Shown here piece by piece: positions 27,045 to 34,737 of a DNA stretch of 35,523 nt; within the stretch, counting starts at the first letter, position 1, and each line of letters starts with the position of its first letter. A program made the position numbers and the translations under genes. Origin of the DNA: Paracoccus sp. PAMC 22219 (GTDB taxonomy: Bacteria; Pseudomonadota; Alphaproteobacteria; Rhodobacterales; Rhodobacteraceae); contig NZ_BBPH01000073.1 of NCBI RefSeq assembly GCF_000787695.1, positions 1 to 35,523 on the forward strand, in the 5' to 3' direction. A model generated the notes under the pieces. It was not told the DNA's origin. It did no database searches and saw nothing but the letters and a program-made list of their open reading frames with translations.

Positions 27045-27850
27045 CCGCGGGTGCCGAAACGCTGGAACGCGGCGCGATCCTCGGCCGCGTCCATCAGCAG
27101 GTCGGCGGACAGCCCAAGACGGCGCAGCAGCGGCCGGCGCATGCCATGCACCTCGAAGCGGATCTTGTCGCCGTAGAGCGCCTTGAGCCGCGGGACCGGA
27201 TGGCCGATGCCGTCGGCCAGGCCGAGGCGCACCGATTCCAGGCCCGCCCAGAACTCTCCGGTGAACAGGTCGCGGTCGGGCGCCAGACGCGTGCCGCGGC
27301 GGGCGCGGACATGGTCCTTGAAGGCCTGGTGGATCGGTTCCAGGATCGTGTGCAGGCGGGCGACGTCGTCGGGGTCCTGCGGGCGGAACGGGTCCAGCGT
27401 CGATTTCGACGTCCCGGCGGTGTGGACGCGGCGTTCGATGCCCCACCGCTGGATCAGCTGGTCGAACCCGAACCCGGCCGAGATCACCCCGATCGACCCC
27501 AGGATCGAGCTTTCGTCCGCCCAGATGTCGTCGGCGGCGCAGGCCAGCCAATAGCCGCCCGATGCGGCCACATCCTCGACAAAGGCGTGGACGGGAATGT
27601 CGGTCTCATCCGCCAGCCTGCGGATGCGCGCCGCGATCAGCGACGACTGCACCGGCGATCCGCCGGGCGAATTGATGACCAGCGCCACGGCCAGGGGCTT
27701 GCCCCGGCGGAACGCGCGTTCGATCACGGGGGCAAGGGCCGCGTCGTTCAGGCCGCCGCCGCGTCCCGCACCGCCGATGGTGCCGGACAGGCGGATGACC
27801 GCGACGCGGGGCTTGCGGGACAGAAGTCGGGAGACGACGGGAATACGCAT
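27041..27850 (-). CDS. sppA: S49 family signal peptide peptidase, SppA-like
   Basis: Serine-lysine protease that clears cleaved signal peptides or other membrane peptides. Of 269 residues, NSPGGSPVQSS is the oxyanion region, S97 in DVAASGGYWLA is the nucleophile and K149 in TAGTSKSTLDPF is the general base. Their 52-residue spacing is the same as in B. subtilis SppA. The N-terminus (MRIPVVSRLL) lacks an obvious long membrane helix, so attachment to the membrane is uncertain. First gene of an operon with a microprotein, the antiporter and the SDR. Confidence 0.92.
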   Translation of the reverse strand: MRIPVVSRLLSRKPRVAVIRLSGTIGGAGRGGGLNDAALAPVIERAFRRGKPLAVALVINSPGGSPVQSSLIAARIRRLADETDIPVHAFVEDVAASGGYWLACAADDIWADESSILGSIGVISAGFGFDQLIQRWGIERRVHTAGTSKSTLDPFRPQDPDDVARLHTILEPIHQAFKDHVRARRGTRLAPDRDLFTGEFWAGLESVRLGLADGIGHPVPRLKALYGDKIRFEVHGMRRPLLRRLGLSADLLMDAAEDRAAFQRFGTRG

Positions 27851-27894
27851 CGCCCACAGATAGGCTTAGCGCGGGCCGCTCACAAGGCGGGACG

Positions 27895-28920
27895 TCAGGC
27901 GGGAACGTCGCGGATCGTGTCGCCGGGCAGAAAGGTCGGGGTCAGCGCGATGATGCGGTTTTCGGGCGCCGCGTCCTTGCCCGACACCAGCCGCGCCGCC
28001 CGTCGCCCGACATCGACGCGCCGCGCATCCGTGGTGGCCAGCCGCATCGGCAGCCCGTCCAGCAGGTCGACCCCGTTGAACCCCGCCAGCCCCAGCTTGC
28101 CCGGCACGTCATAGCCCCGGTCGATGCAGTGCAGCAGCCCCCCTGCCCCGATCATGTCGTTCGAGAAATACAGGAAATCAAGGTCCGGCGCGCGGGTCAG
28201 GATGCGTTCGGTCAGCTCGCGCCCCTTCAGCAGGCTGGAACCGCCCTGATAATATTCCCGCGCCTCCAGCTGGACGCCGGCGGCGGCAAGCCCCTCCTCG
28301 AAGCCCAGCAGGCGTTTGCGGGCGCGGTGATCCTCGGGCATGTGCGTGCCGACAAAGCCGATCCGACGATAGCCCGCGGCCAGGATGCGGTCGGCCATCT
28401 CGCGCCCCGCGCGGATATGAGAGATGCCGACCAGCGTGTCGATCCCCTCTCCGTCGACATCCATGATCTCGACCACCGGCAGGCCGGAATTCTGCAGCAT
28501 CGCGCGCGCCGCCTTGCTGTGCTCCAACCCCGCCAGGATCACGCCCGAAGGCCGCCAGGACAGCATGTCGTACAGCACCATCTCCTCGCGCGCGGGGGAA
28601 TAGTTGGTGACGCCGATCACGGGTTGCAGGCCGGTATCGTCCAGTTCCGCCGAAATGCCGCCCAGCACGTCGGGAAAGACAAGGTTCGACAGCGACGGAA
28701 TGACCACGGCAACCAGGTTGACGCGCTGGCTGGCCAGCCCGCCCGCGATCTTGTTGGGCACATAGCCAAGCGTCTTGGCCGCGGTCAGCACCTTTTCGCG
28801 CGTGGCGGCGGACACATCGCCCCGGTTGCGCAGGACCCGGCTGACGGTCATTTCCGAGACGCCCGACGCCTCGGACACGTCTCTGAGGGTCAGCGGGCGG
28901 CGCGGTCGAATGGGCAGCAT
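27895..28920 (-). CDS. LacI-family transcriptional regulator, GntR-like
   Basis: A 341-residue repressor. The helix-turn-helix (LTLRDVSEASGVSEMTVSRV) is at residues 10-29, the hinge helix around LGYVPNKIAGGLASQ, and a periplasmic-binding-protein fold follows. It resembles gluconate-operon repressors of the LacI family. No sugar gene adjoins it, so the regulon is unknown. Start MLPIRPRRP (28920) is preferred: the open frame extends another 75 codons across the tRNA-Arg gene, which is clearly artefactual. It faces away from the tRNA. Confidence 0.9.
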   Translation of the reverse strand: MLPIRPRRPLTLRDVSEASGVSEMTVSRVLRNRGDVSAATREKVLTAAKTLGYVPNKIAGGLASQRVNLVAVVIPSLSNLVFPDVLGGISAELDDTGLQPVIGVTNYSPAREEMVLYDMLSWRPSGVILAGLEHSKAARAMLQNSGLPVVEIMDVDGEGIDTLVGISHIRAGREMADRILAAGYRRIGFVGTHMPEDHRARKRLLGFEEGLAAAGVQLEAREYYQGGSSLLKGRELTERILTRAPDLDFLYFSNDMIGAGGLLHCIDRGYDVPGKLGLAGFNGVDLLDGLPMRLATTDARRVDVGRRAARLVSGKDAAPENRIIALTPTFLPGDTIRDVPA

Positions 28921-29033
28921 GGGGCGTTCCGATCTGTGGATACCCGATGTTAGCGAAGGACAGACCCGCCCACAACCGCCCCCCTGCCGCCGCTTGCCAA
29001 CCGCCCCCCGGTTTCGGTATGGATGCCCCTGCT

Positions 29034-29110
29034 GGCCCCGTGGCTCAACTGGATAGAGCAGCCCCCTCCTAAGGGGCAGGTTACAGGTTCGAGTCCTGTC
29101 GGGGTCACCA
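29034..29110 (+). tRNA. tRNA-Arg (anticodon CCT)
   Basis: A 77-base tRNA with CCA encoded. The acceptor stem pairs GGCCCCG with CGGGGTC (one G-U), the D stem GCTC with GAGC, and the anticodon stem GCCCC with GGGGC around loop CTCCTAA, giving anticodon CCT. The T stem ACAGG pairs with CCTGT around TTCGAGT. It reads AGG codons, rare in this GC-rich genome. It sits at the edge of the accessory stretch, a common integration position. Confidence 0.95.
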
Positions 29111-29420
29111 GCGCATTTCATTGGTGATGAGGCATAAAGGTGCACCCGCTGTGCACTCTCATGTCCCCCGGTCGAAATGCCCTGCCCCGTTGGGGCCAGA
29201 CCTCTGATATTTTGCTATCTCCCTCTCACGAACGCTGGAGTGGTGGGCCGCCTGCGTTCCACAGGGTTCAACGGAAAAGTTATCCCTTTCCGCGCGCGCG
29301 ACGATCATCCCCCATTGAACACCGTCCACCGTCAAGGGGAAGCGTACCGTGTGCGGTGAGGATCGTCCGAACCACGTTGCAGCGGAGGTCGAAAGCCGTA
29401 GCGATTGTTCGCGTGGTCAG
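29111..29420. other. Non-coding stretch after tRNA-Arg
   Basis: About 310 bases with no convincing gene on either strand. Base composition is lower in GC and codon pattern is absent compared with the core block. I see no copy of the tRNA 3' end nearby that would mark an attachment-site duplicate. Apart from the small hairpin noted separately, nothing is recognised. Confidence 0.5.
29140..29156 (+). terminator. Possible tRNA-Arg terminator hairpin
   Basis: GTGCAC-CCGCT-GTGCAC forms a 6-bp hairpin 30 bases after the tRNA end, with TCTC following. The stem is short and the T content modest, so this is a weak terminator call. Confidence 0.35.
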
Positions 29421-29508
29421 GTGGTTTCGTGGTTTCGTGGTTTCGTGGTTTCGTGGTTTCGTGGTTTCGTGGTTTCGTGGTTTCGTGGTTTCGTGGTTTC
29501 GTGGTTTC
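29421..29508 (+). repeat. Eleven perfect 8-bp tandem repeats
   Basis: GTGGTTTC is repeated eleven times without error (88 bp). The period is not a multiple of three, so any reading frame cycles through VVSWFRGF. No start, ribosome site or known gene contains it. Slippage of this array would shift a frame if one were present. Confidence 0.95.
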
Positions 29509-29609
29509 GATGGAACGAGGCCCGTCATCCAAGGTCATGACAAGGCTGCAATTGTGCGTCCCGCGCATTTCGTTAGGCGCGGCAAGGTGTGCGGCCCGCC
29601 TCAGCCATG

Positions 29610-29644
29610 GACAGAGACAGAGACAGAGACAGAGACAGAGACAG
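29610..29644 (+). repeat. 6-bp tandem repeat GACAGA
   Basis: Five whole and one partial copies of GACAGA. It lies 100 bp after the 8-bp array, in the same gene-poor stretch. Confidence 0.9.
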
Positions 29645-30125
29645 CATGTCAGTCTCGGTACCGACCGAAGGTCGAGACAGAAAACAGGTGTTCCGGCGCA
29701 GCTTTGCACGCATTTTGCGTTTGCATATCCCCTTTTGCCACGACCAGCGTGCGATACGCCTCCATCACGCCGCGACCCCCAAGGCGAACGTTGCCGGAAA
29801 AGGTGGCCGCAATCCTGAGACCTACCGAAACTCTATGTCTCAGCATGGCACGCTGGGTGCTCTCCCCCGACATCGTGATCTGCAGTGGCGCGCGTCGCCT
29901 CCATGAGAAGTTCGGACAACAGGGTGAAGCAATCATCAGGAAGCCACCTTGCCCGTGTGGTGGTGACCCGTTTGCGAGTCCGGAGAACGCCGGTCTGCGA
30001 AAGAGACGCCAGTTCGACAGATGTCGCCCCTATCCCTTACGCCACCCGGCCGATCCCTATCAACTTGGGAAGCTTCTTCAGAAGATCCACGTAAGATGGG
30101 GCTAGGGTCAGGCCTCGTTCTTGTT
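29645..30125. other. Gene-poor stretch before the IS remnants
   Basis: About 480 bases without a recognised gene. A minus-strand open frame of 95 codons (29649-29936) has no ribosome site or family likeness. The stretch is probably degraded mobile DNA linked to the adjoining IS5-type fragment. Confidence 0.45.
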
Positions 30126-30522
30126 TCATAGCCTGACCATGACAGTTGTGACGCGGGGTCGACGCATGCGTTGACGGCGGAGAGGAAGAACTTCGGGCAT
30201 CTGTCGTAGCATGTTGCGACCCGGCGCCAGTCCTTGAGCCTGCCGAACATGATCTCGATCCTGTCGCGGCGCTTGTCATGCCTGATTGGCTTGCCGCGCG
30301 ACGTCCGGCCCGGGATCATGGTTCTATCCCCTTGTCTTTCAACGCTTCCCTGAACCAATCGGCATCACGGCCCCGGTGGGCCAGCGCACTCCGCCTTTGG
30401 CAAGCTGTTCGGCAGGGCTGCTGCACCCGTGTCGTCGCTGACTTGGCCTGCCGTCATGAGTTCGAGGACCAATGCTCCGAGAACCGGATCGGGCGGCCAT
30501 CGGCATCGGTGACGGCATGAAC
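30126..30522 (-). pseudogene. IS5-family transposase fragment, decayed
   Basis: Read in pieces on the minus strand: HAVTDADGRPIRF, then in another frame MTAGQVSDDTGAAAL and LPKAE, then IPGRTSRGKPIRHDKRR and RIEIMFGRLKDWRRVATCYD, and a short end TVMVRL before a stop. These are the middle and C-terminal parts of the DDE transposase of the IS5/IS427 type. Frame changes and internal losses (for example of the LADRGYDADW segment) make it inactive. The N-terminal half is missing, replaced by a second, oppositely oriented fragment. Confidence 0.85.
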
Positions 30523-30556
30523 AGCAAACTGCACGCCGTTACTGATGCGGAGGGCC
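30495..30556. repeat. Imperfect 25-bp inverted repeat at IS junction
   Basis: 30495-30519 and 30532-30556 are inverted copies matching at 20 of 25 positions, with a 12-base centre. Both arms encode the HAVTDA part of an IS5 transposase, in opposite directions, so it is the head-to-head joint of two diverged elements rather than a terminal repeat. Confidence 0.7.
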
Positions 30557-30905
30557 GCTAGATGAGGGTCCATATGTTGGCCGGACAAGTCAGCGACCAC
30601 ACCGGCGGCGGTGCTGCCGGGTGATCTGCCAAAGGCCGAATGGCTGTTGGCGGACCGGGGACATGAGGCTGACTGGCTGAGAAAGGCGTTGGCAGACAGG
30701 GAATATAGGTCCGCATCCTCGGCCAGAAGTCTGACCAGACGGTCGTGAAACACGACACGCGCCGCTACAGACGGCATAATCACATCGAGATCATGATCGG
30801 GTGCCCTAAAAACTGGCGGCGCGTCGTAACCCGGATCAACACCGATGCCCAAAGACAGACTTTTCCGCCATCGCTTTGGCTGCGACTGTCCCGTTCTGGT
30901 TGTGA
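30523..30905 (+). pseudogene. Second IS5-family transposase fragment, decayed
   Basis: On the plus strand: SKLHAVTDAEGR then a stop, LAGQVSDHTGG, then DLPKAEWLLADRGHEADWL in another frame, VKHDTRRYRRHNHIEIM with NWRRVVTRI, and the end FSAIALAATVPFWL before TGA at 30903-30905. This is the C-terminal half of an IS5-type DDE transposase, separate from and more complete at the end than the neighbouring minus-strand copy. Several stops and frame changes show it is dead. Confidence 0.83.
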
Positions 30906-31082
30906 AACATGATAAGCCCTGAGGCTACTGGCAGGAGCCAAGACACGTTCGCACTCGAGCCAGCCCTATGTAATACGTCACATGCCAAAGGTGACCACAT
31001 ATGTCCTTTCAATGCATGAGCAAGCTCGCAGATAGGTCCAAATTGACCTGCGAAGGCTGCTTCCATGCAGGTGCTTGGAAAT

Positions 31083-31253
31083 TCAAGGATGCCGGATCTT
31101 GGGTAATGGGATCACGACGACACGATCACGCTGGTCTTCGGCGACCAGTGCGGCAACTTTTGCACGGACGGTGCTGTAGGCGCCGTTATGTTGATACGAT
31201 GATAATGCATCATCGATCAGGCGCAATTCGTCCTCGGTAAAAAGTCGGGCCAA
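31083..31253 (-). CDS. Small hypothetical protein, TTG start
   Basis: A 56-residue frame, reading LARLFTEDELRLIDDALSSY after the initiator, then VRAKVAALVAEDQRDRVVVI and ending at TGA 31083. There is no ATG in frame; the TTG at 31251-31253 has GGAG eight bases upstream. The amphipathic helical composition and the absence of rare-codon runs look like a real protein. No family is recognised. It lies in an otherwise gene-poor, transposon-scarred stretch, so horizontal origin or remnant status is possible. Confidence 0.5.
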   Translation of the reverse strand: MARLFTEDELRLIDDALSSYQHNGAYSTVRAKVAALVAEDQRDRVVVIPLPKIRHP

Positions 31254-31435
31254 CGAAATTTCTCCGATTGCTGCCTCAGATAATCTAGCGAAACTTAAAA
31301 AGTCGATCTTTTACAATTTGCACTGCATGCATTCAGCACAGATCGGTATGGCCGAGCAAGTAAGGTATATGTGACCCCTTAGAGCCGGGCGAAGTTTCTC
31401 GCACGGCCTGAATAGCATTTGCCGACAGCGGATAT

Positions 31436-31687
31436 TCAGGCCGACGGCGTGAAGCGGCGCATGGTCAGTTCCATGACCTCTTCGTCGTCCGGCAGGGGCA
31501 TCGCGCTTTCCAGCATCACCTTCTGGGCCTTGCCGTCGATCTCGATCATGCCCTCGGCGTACTGCGCCAACTGGTCCTGGGTCATCTCTGTCCTGGTCTT
31601 GATCCGGATGTAGTCACCGCCCGTATCGACGACTTCACCCAGCAGTTCGGGGCCATCTTCCAGGGTCAGGGTCGCATCGGTCATCAT
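31436..31687 (-). CDS. Hypothetical 83-residue acidic protein
   Basis: Starts MMTDATLTLEDGPELLGEVV and contains YIRIKTRTEMTQDQLAQYAEG, then a C-terminal PLPDDEEVMELTMRRF. No family is recognised; a small beta-rich fold is suggested by alternating hydrophobic residues. The GAGGAG ribosome site just before ATG 31687 supports this start over an open extension of 22 codons. It marks the return of normal coding after the accessory stretch and is divergent from the large secreted-type gene, with a 298-bp gap. Confidence 0.65.
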   Translation of the reverse strand: MMTDATLTLEDGPELLGEVVDTGGDYIRIKTRTEMTQDQLAQYAEGMIEIDGKAQKVMLESAMPLPDDEEVMELTMRRFTPSA

Positions 31688-31985
31688 CCACTCCTCGATC
31701 GGCTGCTCCGTTGCAGCGCCCATTCGAACGCGCAATTGCGGGAATAGGTCCACGACTTCCCTTGCGGCAGCCGCGACGTCGACCAGCAGCCATCGGTCGC
31801 TGCGGCCCGCCGATCATATTCCATAGCCCTTGGCACGGCCATCTGGGCCTTGGACCGCGATTCCGACGTAAACGCCGCCAAGCAGCAGGCCAATCCGACG
31901 CACGCAACGCGCGCATGGTTAACGGAACGTTACCGTGAAGGCTGTGTAAGGGGCGCTGCAACCATCGCAGATCGGAGACGCCACC
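31688..31985. promoter_or_regulatory. Divergent spacer with near-palindrome
   Basis: No gene is seen in these 298 bases. At 31916-31933, GGTTAACG-GAA-CGTTACC forms an inverted repeat with one bulged base, about 55 bases before the start of the large plus-strand gene, and might be an operator. GGAG stands nine bases before the ATG at 31986. Confidence 0.35.
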
Positions 31986-33749
31986 ATGCCGACCGGAAAG
32001 ATCGCTGCCCGCCTCGGGGTCATCAATAACGAGAGTTCCCGCCCCTTCGTCAACGCCTTCAAGCAGGCGTGGTCATGGCAGGCCGACCGCGGCGGCGCGC
32101 AGTGGGATGCGCTGGTGGCCGGGGGGCACATGACCGCCGGGGGACGCCTGATCTCGATCCCGCCGAACTCAGGCGGGTTCCGCACCCGCCTGTTCCACAA
32201 CATGCCCGCCGCCGCCGGTGGCACCGGCCGCTGGCGCCTGCGGTGGGAGGGGACTTGCACCATCGACGTCAATGGCGGCACGAACATCAATCGGTCGGTG
32301 CCGAACGAGATCCAGTTCGACTTTACCGCCAACGGCTCCAGTTGGGTCGACATCATCGTCCGCACCATCAACCCGGCCGGCGGGCAGATCCGCAACATCC
32401 GCCTGAACCATCGCGACGACTGGGCCGATGCCGACCAGGGCGCGATCTTTCGCCGCCAGTACCTGGACACGGTGCGCGGCTATGGCGCGCTGCGCTTTGA
32501 CGAGTGGATCGGCATCCTGACCGGTACCGACCAGGGCGGGCTGCGCATCACCACCTGGGCCAGCCGCGCCCTGCCGACCGACGAGATCTTTTACCGTTTC
32601 GTGCCGTACGAGTGGATGGCCGCCCTGTGCAACCAGGTGGGCGCCGACATGTGGCTGTGCCTGCCCACTGCGGCGAACGACGATCACATCCGCCAGTGCG
32701 CCACGCTGATCCGTTCGCTGATGCCCGCGCCCCGGCATGTCTATGTCGAATACAGCACCAAGACCTGGGACTTTTCGGGCACCCCGCAGGCGCATTACTG
32801 TGCCGAACAGGGCCGTGCGGCGTTTGGAACGGCGACGGGGTCCGAGTTCCGCAACTGGTACGGGATGCGCGCGACGCAGATGGCGCAGGCCTGGCGCGCG
32901 GTCTGGGGCAACGATGCCCGGCTGCACACCGTGGTCCAGCACCAGGCCGATTGGGTCGGCGGCGAGGCCGACATCCTGATCGCGCCACTGTGGCGGGACC
33001 GCAGCGGTACGCGCGGCCTGCCCGCCTATGTCGCGCCGCATTCGGTGATCGACATGCTGACGGTTCACGCACAGATCGACGGCGGCATGGCCTACGGCGC
33101 GCGCGTGGCCCAGATCGACGGGTGGCGCACCACCCTGTCCCAAAGCGCGGCCTTTGACCGGATGCGCGACCAGATGCTGACCGGCACGAACTGGGCGGCC
33201 GATCGCACCGTCAGGGCGCTGACCCCCAAGTGGAGGCACTATCGCACCGAGGCCACGAAGTACGGCATGGAACTGGGCGCCTATGAGGTCGGCAACCATC
33301 TCAACGGCGTCGGTGGCAGCACGGCGACGCGGACGTTCCTGCACGCGTTTTCGGTCAGCCCGCAGATGGGCGCGGTCTATGCCGCCACCATCGCGGCATT
33401 GCGGGCAGAGGGGTTCGACGGCCCGATGGCGATGTCGGTCGAGTGCAGGTTGCCGGACGCGAATGTCTGCCACGGCCTGCAGCGTTGGCTGGGCGACCGC
33501 AACCCGGCCTGGTCCGCCGTGAATGCATTGATGGACACCACGCCGGTCCCCACACCCACGCCCAATCCGGTGCCGACGCCAACGCCTACTCCCACTCCCA
33601 ATCCCACTCCTACCCCGACGCCTACGCCTACCCCTGTGCCAACCCCTACCCCGGTGCCGACGCCCACGCCGACGCCCGTTCCGACCCCGACCCCACGCCG
33701 ACGCCGACCCCCGTGCCGGTCGTTCCCACCCCACAGGAGCCTTCCATGA
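31986..33749 (+). CDS. Large glycosidase-like protein with Pro-Thr tail
   Basis: A 587-residue protein. The first 510 residues look like a beta-domain ([20 protein letters not shown]) followed by a TIM-barrel-like region with [12 protein letters not shown] around residue 252; related bacterial proteins carry VEYSNE-W-N-F there, so the catalytic Asn-Glu may be lost. No signal peptide is seen. From 33542 the sequence is Pro-Thr/Val repeats with varied synonymous codons. The last 20 residues are arginine-rich, out of step with that pattern. One extra base near 33690-33697 would continue [16 protein letters not shown] straight into the next gene. As it stands the stop overlaps the next ATG (ATGA). 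Confidence 0.6.
   Translation: MPTGKIAARLGVINNESSRPFVNAFKQAWSWQADRGGAQWDALVAGGHMTAGGRLISIPPNSGGFRTRLFHNMPAAAGGTGRWRLRWEGTCTIDVNGGTNINRSVPNEIQFDFTANGSSWVDIIVRTINPAGGQIRNIRLNHRDDWADADQGAIFRRQYLDTVRGYGALRFDEWIGILTGTDQGGLRITTWASRALPTDEIFYRFVPYEWMAALCNQVGADMWLCLPTAANDDHIRQCATLIRSLMPAPRHVYVEYSTKTWDFSGTPQAHYCAEQGRAAFGTATGSEFRNWYGMRATQMAQAWRAVWGNDARLHTVVQHQADWVGGEADILIAPLWRDRSGTRGLPAYVAPHSVIDMLTVHAQIDGGMAYGARVAQIDGWRTTLSQSAAFDRMRDQMLTGTNWAADRTVRALTPKWRHYRTEATKYGMELGAYEVGNHLNGVGGSTATRTFLHAFSVSPQMGAVYAATIAALRAEGFDGPMAMSVECRLPDANVCHGLQRWLGDRNPAWSAVNALMDTTPVPTPTPNPVPTPTPTPTPNPTPTPTPTPTPVPTPTPVPTPTPTPVPTPTPRRRRPPCRSFPPHRSLP
33542..33716 (+). repeat. Pro-Thr repeat-coding tract
   Basis: About 170 bases coding PT/PV/PN dipeptides, a typical extended linker in secreted polysaccharide-active proteins. 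Proline and threonine codons vary (CCG/CCC/CCT/CCA and ACG/ACC/ACT), so the protein repeat, not the DNA repeat, appears to be under selection. Confidence 0.8.
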
Positions 33750-34630
33750 GCGACCGCAAGAAGCTGACCGATGTCCTGGCCGTCCTGCAGTCGACGGCGG
33801 CAGACCTGCAAGCCTATCTGGCGGCGCAAACGGCCGTGACGCCTGCCCCGGTCCAGCCCGCTCCTGTCCAGCCCGCTCCGGTCCAGCCCGCGCCTGTCCA
33901 GCCTCCTGTCGCGCCGCTGTTGCCCACGGGCTATCGCGCCACGCAGGACTTCAGGATCGATCGGACCTTGTCCTATGACTGGAGCGCCGCGGCGGGCATC
34001 AACATCTTCCTGCCGAACTGGGCCGGTGGTGACCGCGGCAACGGCGTTGGCGGCAGCTTGGGAACGCCCGCCCGCGTCCTCTACAACGGAGACAAGTCCG
34101 TCGCGATCACCGCGGCGATGGTGGCGGGCCAGTGGCGAAATGGTGCGCTGCAGATGAACCGTCCGGCCAGCGCGATCGGCAAGTGGGGCGCGGTGGTCAC
34201 CAGCCACACCGCAAGCGCCGTCAACGCGTTCTTCACCCATGCCGACAACGGCAAGGAGCTGGACTTTGAACTGATCAGGCGCAATGGCGTGATCGGTTGG
34301 GCCCCTGCCGTCCACATGCCGCGGACGGGCGGCGGACGCGCATCGTCCGACCGCCGCACGCTGGCCCTTGGCGAGTTCAAGCCGGGCGTCCCGCAGCGAC
34401 TGGAGTTCGAGCTGTTCGCCGATCGCTGCGTCTTTTCGATCGACGGCAGGGTCTTCGAGACGATCCGCCACGCGGACATGGCGGCCGGCTTCATCTGGGA
34501 CACCACGACCGGAATGGCGGCCCTTGCCACGATCGAGCGGCACGCAGCCTGGGCCGGATGGGGTGTCGACGACCATGCACGGGAAAGCCGGATGACCATC
34601 CACGGCTTTGCCCTGCCCACGATGCCGTAA
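33746..34630 (+). CDS. GH16-like concanavalin-fold protein
   Basis: A 294-residue protein from MSDRKKLTD with an AGGAG site eight bases upstream. A helical start and four PAPVQ repeats lead to a beta-jelly-roll domain. KELDFELI around residue 170 matches the GH16 catalytic signature E-x-D-x-E, and [20 protein letters not shown] matches the family's later strand. This suggests a beta-glucanase/exopolysaccharide-processing enzyme or lectin. No signal peptide is present. It may be the C-terminal half of the upstream protein if the Pro-Thr tract contains a one-base loss. It is convergent with the Hint-domain gene. Confidence 0.65.
   Translation: MSDRKKLTDVLAVLQSTAADLQAYLAAQTAVTPAPVQPAPVQPAPVQPAPVQPPVAPLLPTGYRATQDFRIDRTLSYDWSAAAGINIFLPNWAGGDRGNGVGGSLGTPARVLYNGDKSVAITAAMVAGQWRNGALQMNRPASAIGKWGAVVTSHTASAVNAFFTHADNGKELDFELIRRNGVIGWAPAVHMPRTGGGRASSDRRTLALGEFKPGVPQRLEFELFADRCVFSIDGRVFETIRHADMAAGFIWDTTTGMAALATIERHAAWAGWGVDDHARESRMTIHGFALPTMP
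33842..33901 (+). repeat. Four 15-bp repeats coding PAPVQ
   Basis: Four in-frame copies of a 15-bp unit (CCT/CCC GCN CCN GTC CAG) form a short proline-rich linker in the GH16-like protein. A whole-codon period means copy-number change would keep the frame. Confidence 0.85.
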
Positions 34631-34660
34631 GCGCGGCCCAAGGGCTGCCATGCCAACAAA

Positions 34661-34686
34661 CATGCCCCGCCATCGTGCGGGGCATG
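34661..34686. terminator. Bidirectional terminator-like hairpin
   Basis: CATGCCCCGC (34661-34670) and its exact complement (34677-34686) enclose a 6-base loop, 30 bases after the GH16-like stop and about 50 bases after the convergent Hint-domain gene stop. No T tract follows on either strand. Confidence 0.6.
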
Positions 34687-34737
34687 GTCATGAAGGGAAT
34701 ACAGGGCCGGCTACGGTGGTGACGACCATATCCCTGC

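Noticed and set aside
29034..29110. Attachment-site duplication of the tRNA 3' end
   Set aside because: No second copy of the T-arm or acceptor sequence could be found between the tRNA and the window end.
27895..29145. LacI regulator with a 75-residue N-terminal extension
   Set aside because: The extension is the antisense of the tRNA-Arg gene and its upstream region; the DNA-binding domain starts normally at 28920.
29421..29508. Tandem GTGGTTTC array as a CRISPR
   Set aside because: The units are 8 bp and directly adjacent with no spacers, and no cas gene is nearby.
29649..29936. Minus-strand frame of 95 codons in the repeat stretch
   Set aside because: No ribosome site, odd composition and no recognisable domain; it may be a chance frame in decayed DNA.
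29140..30105. Plus-strand frame of 321 codons across both tandem repeats
   Set aside because: It is open only because the repeats lack stops; the translation is low-complexity and joins unrelated stretches.
30836..31066. Minus-strand frame of 76 codons (MEAAFAGQFGP)
   Set aside because: It overlaps the end of the IS5 remnant, lacks a clear ribosome site and resembles no family.
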